The notes: generated from the letters alone by a model not told the origin. Positions 1 to 9,621 are shown, counted from the first letter of the stretch. The stretch is 64,000 bases of DNA from Paraburkholderia sp. HP33-1 (GCF_021390595.1 NZ_JAJEJR010000001.1:1488001-1552000); one strand, 5' to 3'. Numbers and translations are program-made.

Positions 1-1
1 C

Positions 2-814
2 GATCCGGATGCGCTGTCGGCCATCAAACTGACGCTGATCACCGCGGCGATCGCGGTGCCGCTGAACCTCGTGTTCGGCCTCGCGGCGTCGTGGTGTATC
101 GCGAAGTTCGAATTCCGCGGCAAGGCGCTCCTGACCACGCTGATCGATCTGCCGTTCTCGGTGTCGCCGGTGATATCCGGTCTGATCTACGTGCTGATGT
201 TCGGCGCGCAGGGCTGGTTCGGCCCGTGGCTCGAGGATCACAACGTGCAGATCATCTTCGCGGTGCCGGGCATCGTGCTCGCGACGATCTTCGTGACGTT
301 CCCCTTCGTCGCGCGCGAACTGATTCCGCTGATGCAGGCGCAGGGCAACGACGAGGAAGAAGCCGCGCGCGTGCTCGGCGCGTCGGGCTGGCAGACGTTC
401 CGTCGTGTCACGCTGCCGAACGTGAAATGGGGTCTGCTGTACGGCGTGATTCTGTGCAATGCGCGCGCGATGGGCGAGTTCGGCGCGGTCTCGGTCGTGT
501 CGGGCCATATTCGCGGGCAGACCGACACGATGCCGCTGCATGTAGAAATCCTCTACAACGAATACAACTTCTCGGCCGCGTTCGCCGTGGCGTCGCTGCT
601 CGCGCTGCTCGCGCTCGTGACGCTTGGGCTGAAGCTGCTGGCCGAGCGTCATATGTCGGCGGAGCTGTCGGCCGCGCGCGAGGTGCCCGCGTATGCGGGG
701 CCGGTGCCGTCCGGTGCTTCGCAGGCCGGTAGTGTGCAGTCCGCTTCTCATTCGTTTTTCGTCAACGCCACGCCTGCGTCGCAGCGACATCCGCTCAAGC
801 AAGGAGAGCTGTAA
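2..814 (+). CDS. cysW: Sulfate/thiosulfate ABC transporter permease CysW (5' truncated by window edge)
   Basis: Inner-membrane permease subunit of the CysUWA sulfate/thiosulfate importer. The reading frame is open from base 2, so the N-terminus lies outside the window. Hydrophobic membrane segments run through the visible 270 residues. The cytoplasmic EAA loop that docks onto the ATPase is visible as [13 protein letters not shown] followed by [13 protein letters not shown] (about bases 355-435). The C-terminal 50 residues after the last membrane helix are a non-conserved Ala/Ser/Pro-rich tail. The stop codon directly abuts the cysA start, with an AAGGAG ribosome site (801-806) inside the cysW end, so the two are co-transcribed. 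CysW rather than CysT/U is inferred from the position immediately before cysA. Confidence 0.93.
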   Translation, partial: DPDALSAIKLTLITAAIAVPLNLVFGLAASWCIAKFEFRGKALLTTLIDLPFSVSPVISGLIYVLMFGAQGWFGPWLEDHNVQIIFAVPGIVLATIFVTFPFVARELIPLMQAQGNDEEEAARVLGASGWQTFRRVTLPNVKWGLLYGVILCNARAMGEFGAVSVVSGHIRGQTDTMPLHVEILYNEYNFSAAFAVASLLALLALVTLGLKLLAERHMSAELSAAREVPAYAGPVPSGASQAGSVQSASHSFFVNATPASQRHPLKQGEL

Positions 815-1879
815 ATGGGTATCACCGTTCGTAACCTGCAAAAGCGCTTCGGCGATTTCGTCGCGCTCGACAACGTGTCGCTCGACTTTCCGCCGGGCGA
901 ACTCGTCGCGCTGCTCGGGCCGTCGGGCTGCGGCAAGACGACGTTGCTGCGCGTGATCGCCGGTCTCGAATACGCGGACGGCGGCCAGGTCGAGCTGCAA
1001 GGCCAGGACGTCGCGGCGGTCGGCGCGCGTGAGCGCGAAGTAGGCTTCGTGTTCCAGCATTACGCGCTGTTCCGTCATATGACGGTGTTCGAGAACGTCG
1101 CGTTCGGGCTGCGCGTGAAGCCACGCAAGGAGCGTCCATCGGAGAAGGTGATTCGCGAGAAAGTGCACGAGCTGCTGAAGCTCGTGCAGCTCGACTGGCT
1201 CGCGCAGCGCTACCCGTCGGAGCTCTCGGGTGGTCAGCGGCAGCGCATCGCGCTCGCGCGCGCATTGGCCGTGGAGCCGAAGGTGCTGTTGCTCGACGAG
1301 CCGTTCGGCGCGCTCGACGCGAAGGTGCGCAAGGAACTGCGCAGCTGGCTGCGTCGCCTGCACGACGATCTGCATATCTCGACGATCTTCGTCACGCACG
1401 ATCAGGAAGAAGCGCTCGAAGTCGCCGATCGCATCGTTGTGCTCAATCGCGGGCATGTCGAGCAGGTAGGCAGCCCGCAGGATGTGTACGACCATCCGCA
1501 GACGCCATTCGTCTACGAGTTCCTCGGCGCGGCGAACCGTCTGCACGGCAACGTCGATGCGCAAGGCTTTGTCGTCGATGGCGCCGCGCTGCCGGTTTCA
1601 ATCACGGCTGGTTTCAGCGGTCCTGCGTTCGGTTACGTGCGGCCGCACGATCTGCAGCTGTATCCGCGGGCGGCGGGGCATCGCGAGGGCATCGTCGTCG
1701 ACGTGCGGCGCGTGGTGACGCTCGGCGGCTCGGTGCGCGTCGAGCTCGCGAGCCGCGAAGGTAACCTGCTCGAAGCCGAACTCGATCGCGAAACGTGGCG
1801 CGATCTGCAACTCGCGGTCGGCGACGGCGTGACCGCGGTGCCGCGCGCGCTGCGCGTTTTTCCGGAGACAAATCGATGA
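815..1879 (+). CDS. cysA: Sulfate/thiosulfate ABC transporter ATP-binding protein CysA
   Basis: ATPase that powers sulfate/thiosulfate import, 354 residues, the usual CysA length. Visible motifs: Walker [10 protein letters not shown] (residues 35-43), ABC signature LSGGQ (137-141), Walker B LLLDEP (158-163) and the switch histidine in VTHD (about 195). The C-terminal third has the regulatory TOBE-like domain typical of CysA/MalK-type ATPases. The start is fixed by AAGGAG eight bases upstream. The stop overlaps the start of the next gene (ATGA), giving cysW-cysA-cysB translational coupling. Sulfur-responsive control by the downstream CysB is expected from the family; the operon promoter lies outside the window. 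Confidence 0.96.
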   Translation: MGITVRNLQKRFGDFVALDNVSLDFPPGELVALLGPSGCGKTTLLRVIAGLEYADGGQVELQGQDVAAVGAREREVGFVFQHYALFRHMTVFENVAFGLRVKPRKERPSEKVIREKVHELLKLVQLDWLAQRYPSELSGGQRQRIALARALAVEPKVLLLDEPFGALDAKVRKELRSWLRRLHDDLHISTIFVTHDQEEALEVADRIVVLNRGHVEQVGSPQDVYDHPQTPFVYEFLGAANRLHGNVDAQGFVVDGAALPVSITAGFSGPAFGYVRPHDLQLYPRAAGHREGIVVDVRRVVTLGGSVRVELASREGNLLEAELDRETWRDLQLAVGDGVTAVPRALRVFPETNR

Positions 1880-2802
1880 ATTTCCAGCAGTTGCGCTTCG
1901 TGCGCGAGGCCGTGCGTCAGAACATGAACCTGACCGAAGTCGCAAACGTGCTTTACACGTCGCAGTCTGGCGTATCGAAGCAGATCAAGGATCTCGAGGA
2001 CGAACTCGGCGTCGATATTTTCATTCGCCGCGGCAAGCGCCTGACGGGCCTCACCGAGCCGGGCAAGGCGGTGCATCAGCTGATCGAGCGAATGCTGCTC
2101 GATGCGGAGAACCTGCGCCGCGTCGCGCGTCAGTACGCGGATCAGGACAGCGGCCACCTCGTCGTCGCGACCACGCATACACAGGCACGCTACGCGCTGC
2201 CGAAGGTGGTCCGGCAGTTCACGTCGGTGTTCCCGAAAGTGCATCTGGCGCTTCGTCAGGGCAGCCCGCAGCAGATCGCGCAGATGATCATCAACGGTGA
2301 GGCGGACATCGGCATCTCGACCGAGGCGCTCGACCGCTTCCCCGACATCGTCACGTTCCCGTGCTATTCGTGGCATCACGTTGTGGTCGTGCCGAAGGAT
2401 CATCCGCTCGTCGGCCGCTCGAATCTGACGCTCGACGAGATCGCCGAATTCCCGATCGTCACCTACGACCAGGACTTCACGGGCCGCTCGCATATCGATC
2501 AGGCGTTCGCCAAAGCGGGCGCGTTGCCCGACGTCGTGCTGACCGCGATCGATGCCGACGTGATCAAGACCTACGTCGAGCTCGGCATGGGCATCGGCGT
2601 GGTCGCCGCCATGGCCTACGATCCGAAACGCGACACTGAACTCGTCGCGTTGGATACGCAGCATCTGTTCGAGGCGAGTACGACGCGCGTCGGCTTGCGC
2701 AAGGGGACATTCCTGCGCGCGTACGCGTATCGGTTGATCGAAATGTTCGCGCCGCAGCTGAACGAGGCAGATATCGCGGCGCAGTTGCGCGAGGCTGCTT
2801 AG
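1876..2802 (+). CDS. cysB: CysB-family LysR transcriptional regulator
   Basis: LysR-type regulator of 308 residues. The N-terminal winged helix-turn-helix begins [19 protein letters not shown] and carries the recognition stretch [18 protein letters not shown] (about 29-46). The C-terminal effector domain is of the CysB type, which binds N-acetylserine or sulfate-related ligands. The ATG at 1876 overlaps the cysA stop by four bases. A longer in-frame opening exists upstream but would read back through cysA, so it is rejected. In this family CysB activates sulfate uptake and assimilation genes, and here it sits as the last gene of the operon it presumably controls. Whether it is functionally CysB or the paralogue Cbl cannot be settled by eye; the operon position favours CysB. 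Confidence 0.93.
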   Translation: MNFQQLRFVREAVRQNMNLTEVANVLYTSQSGVSKQIKDLEDELGVDIFIRRGKRLTGLTEPGKAVHQLIERMLLDAENLRRVARQYADQDSGHLVVATTHTQARYALPKVVRQFTSVFPKVHLALRQGSPQQIAQMIINGEADIGISTEALDRFPDIVTFPCYSWHHVVVVPKDHPLVGRSNLTLDEIAEFPIVTYDQDFTGRSHIDQAFAKAGALPDVVLTAIDADVIKTYVELGMGIGVVAAMAYDPKRDTELVALDTQHLFEASTTRVGLRKGTFLRAYAYRLIEMFAPQLNEADIAAQLREAA

Positions 2803-2947
2803 ACTCGCGGCTGGAGCAGCTGGAACAGTTGGCAGCGAACTCAGCAGCCTTTACGAAATATTCGCTAAGGTGTACATCGCAATTTTTCTTGAACCAGTGA
2901 CTATGTCGCGCGCTCATACAATCGGATCCATGTGAAAAGGAAACCAC

Positions 2948-3745
2948 ATGTCTGATTTTCATCTTACCTCGGGTGACAGTGCCGCTGGGGCGCTACGCTA
3001 CGCGATAGATTCACTTGGTTTGACGGGGGAGGTATTTTGCTTCCGCGACGACTACGCTCTCGGGCCCTTGTCGATGGAACTGAGACCTGCATTTCGGCAA
3101 TATATTTTTCGCAATCAGATACCTGTCGGTTCAGAACCGGACGATTTTCCTCATGACAAGCGTAATCCATGGGACTTACTGCGCCAACGTATCGAAAGCG
3201 ATCGTCCAGAACGAACAATAATTTGGACAAGCGGAGGTGGATCGGATCAGGTATTCCGACGAATAGCTTGCCGATACTTGACGGATCCAACAGCGCGCGT
3301 GTTGCAAGTAGAGGTGCCGGCACCACCGTTTGGTGGCTGCCATTCCGTTGCTCACCACGCACCAGAAGATCTGGTGCAGTTTCTGTCGACCTCTATTGTC
3401 CTATCCTCCGCCGAGCGACAAGGTCTAGCGGAGGAATTCGACGCGATCGCAGCACGCCCGGAACAGTTGCGAGAATACGATGAAGGTGGATTTTTTCGGT
3501 TCCGCAATCTGGATGCTTACGATGACTGGCTGCTGAACCGTTGCACGACCTACTGGAGACCTACGCAAATCATCGTGGGCGAACTGATGGAGCAAATGCG
3601 GCAGCATGACCCGCGCAATGGCAAAGGTGATGCTTTTTGGGCCTCACGTCTTCAACAATTGGTTGAGGATGGTCGGATCGAGGCAGACAAAGCCGATGCG
3701 ACGGTGTGGCAATACCGCGTTCGCAAGATTGGCGACCCGGCTTGA
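2948..3745 (+). CDS. DUF1835/DUF3658 domain protein, function unknown
   Basis: A 265-residue soluble protein. The N-terminal part (about 3-125, starting DFHLTSGDSAAGALRYAI and including CFRDDYALGPLS) matches my recollection of DUF1835. The C-terminal part (about 150-260) is the DUF3658 type that usually accompanies it. No signal peptide or membrane segment is seen. The start follows an AAGGAA-type ribosome site at about 2936-2941. Its composition is visibly less GC-rich, with more A-rich codons than the flanking cys and metabolic genes, and it lies beside a decayed transposase, so horizontal acquisition is likely. It appears monocistronic. The biochemical role of the family is not established to my knowledge, and none is assigned here. 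Confidence 0.8.
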   Translation: MSDFHLTSGDSAAGALRYAIDSLGLTGEVFCFRDDYALGPLSMELRPAFRQYIFRNQIPVGSEPDDFPHDKRNPWDLLRQRIESDRPERTIIWTSGGGSDQVFRRIACRYLTDPTARVLQVEVPAPPFGGCHSVAHHAPEDLVQFLSTSIVLSSAERQGLAEEFDAIAARPEQLREYDEGGFFRFRNLDAYDDWLLNRCTTYWRPTQIIVGELMEQMRQHDPRNGKGDAFWASRLQQLVEDGRIEADKADATVWQYRVRKIGDPA

Positions 3746-3754
3746 AATTGCGAG

Positions 3755-4215
3755 TTAAGTGTATTTGCAGGAACAGGAGCCGGCAGTCGGGCGTGTGGTA
3801 AATGTTGAGTTTCGGTCAGTCCGGCGACACCTCAATACCGTACATCTCCAGGAGATTACGTGTAGCGCGATCGCCATCGACAATCCTGGCGAAGTCGACA
3901 CCGGCGGCGACAATGGCACGAGCACTGGAGATGAAACGACGGGCACGAACGCCGGTGGGGAACTCATATTCACTGGACTTCTGACTCTCGGCCCAGGGAC
4001 GTCGATCGAGACGCCATCGATTACCACTGGGTCTGGATCTCCTGGCGCCAGCAGCATATGCTGCAGATGGCGCGAGATCCAGCGACGCAACTGGTTCGGA
4101 TTGACGTCGTGATCCATGGCCGCCCGGGCAATCGACACGCCCGGTTTCGGCCAACCACCAGTCTGCTTCCAAGGACTTGTTTCTCTGTCATCACGGTCTG
4201 AGTGCATGTGTCCAC
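3755..4215 (-). pseudogene. Decayed IS66-family orfA (TnpA-like) remnant
   Basis: Fragments of an IS66 accessory protein are scattered over two minus-strand frames. A TnpA-like start, MDTCTQTVMTEKQ, is read from 4215. A shift into another frame near 4150 then gives PGVSIARAAMDHDVNPNQLR plus RWISRHLQ (about 4060-4141), the helix-turn-helix segment typical of IS66 OrfA. Further on comes PAFVPVVSS (about 3930-3960), also common in these proteins. No intact frame spans all pieces, no orfB or large transposase follows, and no terminal inverted repeats are recognisable. It is therefore a relic, not an active element. The downstream boundary is uncertain. Confidence 0.5.
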
Positions 4216-4276
4216 ACGGGCGCTTAGCTTCTGACCTTCTGTCCTTCATTGGAAGGGCGTCGTTTATTGACCGCAT

Positions 4277-4313
4277 AAAAAAACGAGTCTTGCCGTTCCC
4301 GGCAAGACTCGTT
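4277..4313 (-). terminator. Rho-independent terminator of the adhesin gene
   Basis: A perfect 13-bp stem (4282-4294 with 4301-4313) with a 6-base loop is followed, on the minus strand, by a run of seven T (A-run at 4277-4283). It lies about 60 bases past the stop of the minus-strand adhesin gene. Confidence 0.92.
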
Positions 4314-4375
4314 CACTACGCCCACTACACAACTATTGGATTAACGGATTTCCTGCTTTTTACGTGACATGGCTG

Positions 4376-7300
4376 TTAGAACTCGTAGCCAACCTGAGCA
4401 CGTACGCCAGCGTCGCCAGTCGACGTGACCGACACCGCAGCGTTGACGAGCCACTTATTGTTCCGTGAGCGGTACGTGGCTCCTACTGCTGCGGCGCTGC
4501 CGCCCTTATACGTCGCGCCACCCGCTGCGACGATCGTTTTGCCCGGACCCGACGGCGTCATGTTCGGCATTGCCATCGATGCTGCGATACCGGCATAGGC
4601 GTTCTTCGCGACGTTGTTGATTGCCTGGTTGGTCGCGTTGATACGCTGATCCGTGTAGTTGTTGGCCTGCTGAACGCCCTGTGCGACCGAGCTGTTCATC
4701 TGACCGACATTGACTGCATCCGTGTCCGCCGTACCCGCTGCGACGTTGGTGATCTGGCGTGCGTTACCCGCCGAACCCACCGACACCGAGTTGTCGCGAT
4801 CCGTCACCGAACCCTGACCCAACGCCACCGAGTTCGCATGGTCTGCCTGCGAGTCCGTGCCGATCGCCGTCGAGTTGACGCCGGTCGCCGCCGCGTTGTC
4901 GCCCACTGCCACCGCGTTGTCCGCTGCTGCATTGGCGTTTGTCCCGACCTCCGTGCTGCCCACACCCGTACCCGGCATCGCTGCATTGGCCACTGGGACA
5001 TTGCTGCTGTCCGACGACGAAGCATCCGGGGTGACCGGTTGGATGTTCGACACCTGGGAACCGAGATCCTTCACCTGGCCGTTGAGATCCGTCACCTGGT
5101 CCTGCAACGCCGACAGCTGGCCGTAGTTCACCGCGTCGTACTGGCTCGTGCCGTTCGCCACATTGGTCAGGATCACCGGACCTGCGCTCAGGCTTCCGCC
5201 CAACGTCACGGAACCGAAGTTCACCGAGCCGTCAGCGTGACGGTCATACTGCACCACGCCCGACAGCTGCGTCCCGACATCGCCCACCTGGGTCTGCAGC
5301 TTCGTGATGTCCGTGGTGTGCTGCGTCACCCGGTCATCGAGGTTGGTGACGGCGTCGCCCACGGTATGCACCGTCGTACCGCCCACGCTGTAGCTCGGGG
5401 CCGAGATCGTGCCGTCCGCGTTCACCGTCGAGCCACCGCCCAGACCCGCGGCCACGCTCGCCGAGTTCGCATACAGCTGGCTGCCGTTGATGGCTTCCTT
5501 GCTGCTAGCAGCAACCGCACCGTCGGCCACGCCGGCGAGCGTGCGTGCGCCATCGGTACCGGTGAAGTCCACCGTCGTGCCGTCCAGACCCCTGGCCACC
5601 GTGATGACCTTGCTGGTCGCATCCTGCTGCACCAGGCCCACGACGCCGCCGTCGAGTTGCTGCGTCAGGTTCGTGACCGAGCCTTCCACGTTGCTCACAC
5701 GGCCGTCGATGCTGGTGACGCGGTTGTCCACCGTGGTCACGCGGCTGTCCAGGCCGGTGATGTTCGTCGTGTTGGTCGCGATGTCCGCCGTGTTCGCCGT
5801 CACGCTCTGGTTGGTCACGTACAGCTGCGAACCGTTGACCGCTTCGGTGCTGGTGGCGCTCAGCGCACCGGCGTTCACGCCGCTCAGCGTGCGCACGCCA
5901 TCGGTACCGGCGAAGTCCACCGTCGTGCCGTCCAGGCCCTTGGCCACCGTGATGTTTCCGGTGGTGGCATCCTGCTGCACCAGGCCGACACTGCCGCCGT
6001 CCAGTTGCTGCGTCAGGCTCGTGACCGAGACTTCCACGTTGCTCACGCGGCCGTCGATGCTGGTGACGCGGTCGTCCACCGCGGTCACGCGGCTGTCCAG
6101 GCCGGTGATGTTCGTCGTGTTGGCCGTCACGTTCTGGTTGGTCGCATACAGCTGCGAGCCGTTCACCGCGTCGGTGCTGCTAGCCGACAGCGCACCGGCA
6201 TTCACGCCGCTGAGCGTGCGCGCGCCATCAGTGCCGGTGAAGTCCACCGTCGTGCCATCCAGATCCTTGGCCACCGTGATGTTTCCGGTGGTGGTGTCCT
6301 GCTGCACCAGGCCGACACTGCCGCCGTCCAGTTGCTGCGTCAGGTTCGTGACCGAGACTTCCACGTTGCTCACGCGGCCGTCGATGCTGGTGACGCGATC
6401 GTCCACCGTGGTCACGCGGCTGTCCAGGCCGGTGATGCTCATCGTGTTGGCCCCAATGCTGGCCGTGTTGGCCGTCACGTTCTGGTTGGTCGTGTACAGC
6501 TGCGAGCCGTTCACCGCGTCCGTGCTGCTAGCCGACAGCGTGCCTGCCGCCACATTCGTGATTTGGCGTTTGAGCGTCGCGTTGCCGACCGAAACTGCAT
6601 CGTCGCGGTCTGCGATCGAATCCGCACCCAGCGCCACCGAGTTCGCCCCCTGTGCATCCGCCTTCGCGCCAAGTGCCGCGGATCTGTTGCCCGAGGCAGT
6701 CGAAAAGTTACCCATTGCCACTGCACCTGCTCCCGTGGCAAGAGCGTTGTACCCCAGCGCGGAACTATCCGAACCCTGTGCCATCGCGCCTGCGCCCACC
6801 GCGGTTCCGTGCGAGCCAGCTACGGTGTATGCACCCAGCGCTACGCCAGAGTAACTATCGCTGACGGCCGTATCGCCAAGGGCAATACCGCCAAGTGAAG
6901 CGCGAGCGTTAGCTCCGATGGCAACACCATTTGTATCCGTGTTGGTGCTACCCGTGAGAAGAGGATTGTTCCAGCTCCCCGTGGCTGCGCCGCCGAAACT
7001 GGCGGATGCGCCCGCGCCGACCGCAACCGACTTGGCTCCCGCGACCGCATCGTCGGTGCCATCCCCGAGGCCACCAGCCTTGAAGTAGCGACTCGCGTTC
7101 GCGATTGCCTGGTTGGTCGCGTACAGCTGCGAGCCGTTCACCGCGTCGGTGCTGGTGGCGCTCAGCGCACCGGCGTTCACGCCGCTGAGCGTGCGCGCGC
7201 CATTGGTACCGGTGAAATCCACCGTCGTGCCGTCCAGATCCTTGGCCACCGTGATGACCTTGCTGGTCGCATCCTGCTGCACCAGACCGACGCTGCCGTC

Positions 7301-9118
7301 GTCCAGCTGCTGCGTCAGGTTCGTGACCGAGCCTTCCACGTTGATCACGCGGTCGTCGATGCTGGTGACGCGGTTGTCCACCGTGGTCACGCGGCTGTCC
7401 AGGCTGGTGATGTTCGTCGTGTTGTCCGCCACGTTCTGATTGGTCGCGTACAGCTGCGAGCCGTTCACCGCGTCGGTGCTGCCAGCCGACAGCGCACCGG
7501 CATTCACGCCGCTCAGCGAGCGCGCGCCATCGGTACCGGCGAAGTCCACCGTCGTGCCGTCCAGATCCTTGGCCACCGTGATGACCTTGCTGGTCGCATC
7601 CTGCTGCACCAGGCCGACGCTGCCGCCATCGAGTTGCTGCGTCAGGTTCGTGACCGAGCTTTCCACGTCGTACACGCGGCCGTCGATGCTGGTGACGCGA
7701 TCGTCCACCGTGGTCACGCGGCTGTCCAGGCCGGTGATGTTCATCGTGTTGGCCGTCACGTTCTGGTTGGTCGCGTACAGCTGCGAGCCGTTCACCGCTT
7801 CGGTGCTGCCAGCCGACAGCGCACCGGCATTCACGCCGCTGAGCGTGCGCGCGCCATCAGTACCGGTGAAGTCCACCGTCGTGCCGTCCAGATCCTTGGC
7901 CACGGTGATGACCTTGCTGGTCGCGTCCTGCTGCACCAGGCCGATCGAGCCATCCGCCAGCTGATTCTGCACCTTCGTGATGTCGCTCGTGTTCTGTGCG
8001 ATGGCCGCCGTGTTCTGCGTCGTACGGATGTCGATGTTGGTGATCGCATCACCCACATTGCTGACCGTCGTGCCATCCACGTTATAGATCGGCGCAGTGA
8101 TCGCACCCGTAGTCGGGTTATAGGTCGAGCCTCCACCCAGCGCCTCGGCGGTGTTCGCACCAATCATGTTGGACTTTGCTGCTTCCGACTTCAACTGGCT
8201 GACGTTCACCGCGTCCGTCGCGGCCGAACCGGCTGCCACGTTCGTCACACGACGTTCCTTGCCAGCCGAACCCACCGACACTTCGCCATTCGCCGCCGAC
8301 GCCGTGCCCGACAGGGCGCTCGAACCTGGGTTATAACCCGCCGCGCCCAGGTTCGCCGTCGTGGTCGAGCCCGCGCCCAGCGCTACCGAATTGTCCGCAG
8401 ACGCGAAACTTGCCGAACCCAGCGCTACGGAATTGGCTCCTTCCACAATGGCCCTCGTTCCCAGCGCTACGGAATTGGCTCCTGCCACATTGGCCATCGC
8501 TCCCAGCGCTACAGCATTGACCGCGTTCGCGAAGGCAAACTGTCCCGCCGCAAGGGCACCGTCACCCGTTGCCCATGACGTGCCCAATGCAACAGCATAG
8601 TCGCCAGTTGCATACGCGTTACGACCCACTGCAACCGAATTCTCCGCCGCCGCGTAACTCCCGGAGCCGATGGCTGTCGCGTTATCGCTTAACGCACTGC
8701 TGGCAGCACCCACGGCCGTACCATTGGTGCCGTTGGCGTAGGCGTTGACACCCAAGGCTGTAGTGGCTAGGCCGATGGCCTGGGCATTTTGACCGACAGC
8801 CGTGGCCGAGCCGTCTGCAACGGTGCTGCCACTAGCTTTCGCGCCCCGGCCGATTGCAACGTCGCCTGCTGTAGTGGTGGTTGGAAGGTTGGTGCCAGTG
8901 TCACCGCTCACACCGACCGAGATACCCGGACCAGTTCCGTTGATGGCGCCGGCCGCAAACACGTCGCCCGATGCCACCGCAGCGATCGAAACCAGCGCGG
9001 TTGCCACAACTGCAGAAACCTTGGCCTTGCCGCGCTTGCCGCGCGCAACCGTATTCTCGGAGGCCGCTACCCACGAGCCAAGCGCTTCATTCCAGACGCT
9101 GACATACGACTTGTTCAT
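4376..9118 (-). CDS. Trimeric autotransporter adhesin (YadA/Hep-Hag type), 1580 aa
   Basis: Outer-membrane type Vc surface protein that trimerises and usually mediates adhesion or aggregation. It begins with an extended signal peptide (ESPR type, MNKSYVSVWNEALGSWVA), a hydrophobic core and probable cleavage near residue 56. A first YadA-like head follows (about 84-275; repeats such as NSVALGS), ending in a neck (VTNVAAG, DAVNVSQL). Three stalk modules lead to a second head (about 700-860), then three more stalk modules, a short third head (VGDNAAATG, NSVALGQGS) and a C-terminal beta-barrel anchor ending in the outer-membrane signature VGYEF. Each stalk module contains VGLVQQD, DGTTVDF, AVNGSQLY and a five-heptad coiled coil (LDSRVTTVD...). 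The ATG at 9118 has AAGGA about ten bases upstream. It is monocistronic, with its own terminator. The receptor is unknown. Confidence 0.95.
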   Translation of the reverse strand: MNKSYVSVWNEALGSWVAASENTVARGKRGKAKVSAVVATALVSIAAVASGDVFAAGAINGTGPGISVGVSGDTGTNLPTTTTAGDVAIGRGAKASGSTVADGSATAVGQNAQAIGLATTALGVNAYANGTNGTAVGAASSALSDNATAIGSGSYAAAENSVAVGRNAYATGDYAVALGTSWATGDGALAAGQFAFANAVNAVALGAMANVAGANSVALGTRAIVEGANSVALGSASFASADNSVALGAGSTTTANLGAAGYNPGSSALSGTASAANGEVSVGSAGKERRVTNVAAGSAATDAVNVSQLKSEAAKSNMIGANTAEALGGGSTYNPTTGAITAPIYNVDGTTVSNVGDAITNIDIRTTQNTAAIAQNTSDITKVQNQLADGSIGLVQQDATSKVITVAKDLDGTTVDFTGTDGARTLSGVNAGALSAGSTEAVNGSQLYATNQNVTANTMNITGLDSRVTTVDDRVTSIDGRVYDVESSVTNLTQQLDGGSVGLVQQDATSKVITVAKDLDGTTVDFAGTDGARSLSGVNAGALSAGSTDAVNGSQLYATNQNVADNTTNITSLDSRVTTVDNRVTSIDDRVINVEGSVTNLTQQLDDGSVGLVQQDATSKVITVAKDLDGTTVDFTGTNGARTLSGVNAGALSATSTDAVNGSQLYATNQAIANASRYFKAGGLGDGTDDAVAGAKSVAVGAGASASFGGAATGSWNNPLLTGSTNTDTNGVAIGANARASLGGIALGDTAVSDSYSGVALGAYTVAGSHGTAVGAGAMAQGSDSSALGYNALATGAGAVAMGNFSTASGNRSAALGAKADAQGANSVALGADSIADRDDAVSVGNATLKRQITNVAAGTLSASSTDAVNGSQLYTTNQNVTANTASIGANTMSITGLDSRVTTVDDRVTSIDGRVSNVEVSVTNLTQQLDGGSVGLVQQDTTTGNITVAKDLDGTTVDFTGTDGARTLSGVNAGALSASSTDAVNGSQLYATNQNVTANTTNITGLDSRVTAVDDRVTSIDGRVSNVEVSVTSLTQQLDGGSVGLVQQDATTGNITVAKGLDGTTVDFAGTDGVRTLSGVNAGALSATSTEAVNGSQLYVTNQSVTANTADIATNTTNITGLDSRVTTVDNRVTSIDGRVSNVEGSVTNLTQQLDGGVVGLVQQDATSKVITVARGLDGTTVDFTGTDGARTLAGVADGAVAASSKEAINGSQLYANSASVAAGLGGGSTVNADGTISAPSYSVGGTTVHTVGDAVTNLDDRVTQHTTDITKLQTQVGDVGTQLSGVVQYDRHADGSVNFGSVTLGGSLSAGPVILTNVANGTSQYDAVNYGQLSALQDQVTDLNGQVKDLGSQVSNIQPVTPDASSSDSSNVPVANAAMPGTGVGSTEVGTNANAAADNAVAVGDNAAATGVNSTAIGTDSQADHANSVALGQGSVTDRDNSVSVGSAGNARQITNVAAGTADTDAVNVGQMNSSVAQGVQQANNYTDQRINATNQAINNVAKNAYAGIAASMAMPNMTPSGPGKTIVAAGGATYKGGSAAAVGATYRSRNNKWLVNAAVSVTSTGDAGVRAQVGYEF
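5500..6480 (-). repeat. Tandem stalk repeats, array B (modules 4-6 of the adhesin)
   Basis: A second set of the same module lies on the other side of the middle head, with VGLVQQD codons near 6308, 5982 and 5635. The last interval is 116 codons (348 bp) because seven residues (ADIATNT region) are inserted before the coiled coil. Similarity to array A remains high at DNA level. Confidence 0.85.
7130..7960 (-). repeat. Tandem stalk repeats, array A (modules 1-3 of the adhesin)
   Basis: Three copies of the VGLVQQD-to-LTQQLDG unit lie in phase, with the VGLVQQD codons near 7937, 7610 and 7284. The full unit counts exactly 109 codons (327 bp). DNA copies differ at only scattered bases. They encode a beta-rich connector followed by five coiled-coil heptads. 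Confidence 0.85.
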
Positions 9119-9621
9119 GAAATCAATCCTTTCAAGGTTTGAGAAACGTAGTTATGCGAACTATTTGAAAATCGACGTTGCCCTTTTTCGCTGTTCAATA
9201 TCAGACGCAAAAGCAGGGGCGATAACGTTTCCGCAAGCTCATGCCCACAGTGAGAACCGGCGAGATTCCGCCGGGGGGATCGGGGCTTGGTGGCCTTTGG
9301 TAAATCTCTTTGACTGGGTTCAGTCTATATTTTTGAGATAGGGCGGAAATAGGCCGGGTCCGAATCCTCGCCGGCGGGTATTTGCGCGCTGCGGCGCTGA
9401 GAAATCTGGACAGGATGACGTGTAGAAAAAGGGCGCCCCATGGGTTTCATCAAGTATCAAAAGTCCAGCGATATCGATCGTCAATACTTGTGCTGATGAG
9501 TGCAGCTTTGCGCCGCATGGGATTGAAGCCCGCTAGCATGTTACGCACGCTCAGGCGAGGCGAGCCTGCGTCCGGTCGTCCACGCATGGCGGGGCGTGGC
9601 GCATCGCTTACAATCGCCGCC
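9119..9621. other. Divergent intergenic region between adhesin and asparaginase
   Basis: About 500 bases without a convincing gene. It must hold the adhesin promoter (minus strand) and the asparaginase promoter (plus strand), but I could not pick a well-spaced -35/-10 pair for either. A small dyad GACTG-GGTT-CAGTC is present at 9312-9325 next to an AT-rich patch. An open frame running through 9382-9621 in phase with the asparaginase has no family-like sequence. Confidence 0.5.

Noticed and set aside
2889..2922. TTGAAC and TACAAT as a promoter for the DUF1835 gene
   Set aside because: The spacing of 22 bases is too long for a standard promoter.
5500..7960. Regularly spaced repeats considered as a CRISPR-like array
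   Set aside because: The unit is 327 bp, codes in frame for the adhesin stalk, and has no short direct repeats with unique spacers or cas genes nearby.
4838..8578. Long plus-strand open frames opposite the adhesin gene
   Set aside because: They mirror the repetitive adhesin codons, give Ala/Arg/His- or Ser/Thr-rich nonsense repeats, and have no family-like sequence or ribosome sites.
9382..9621. N-terminal extension of the asparaginase
   Set aside because: The extra 80 residues are Arg-rich and unlike the family; the ATG at 9622 gives a normal-length enzyme.
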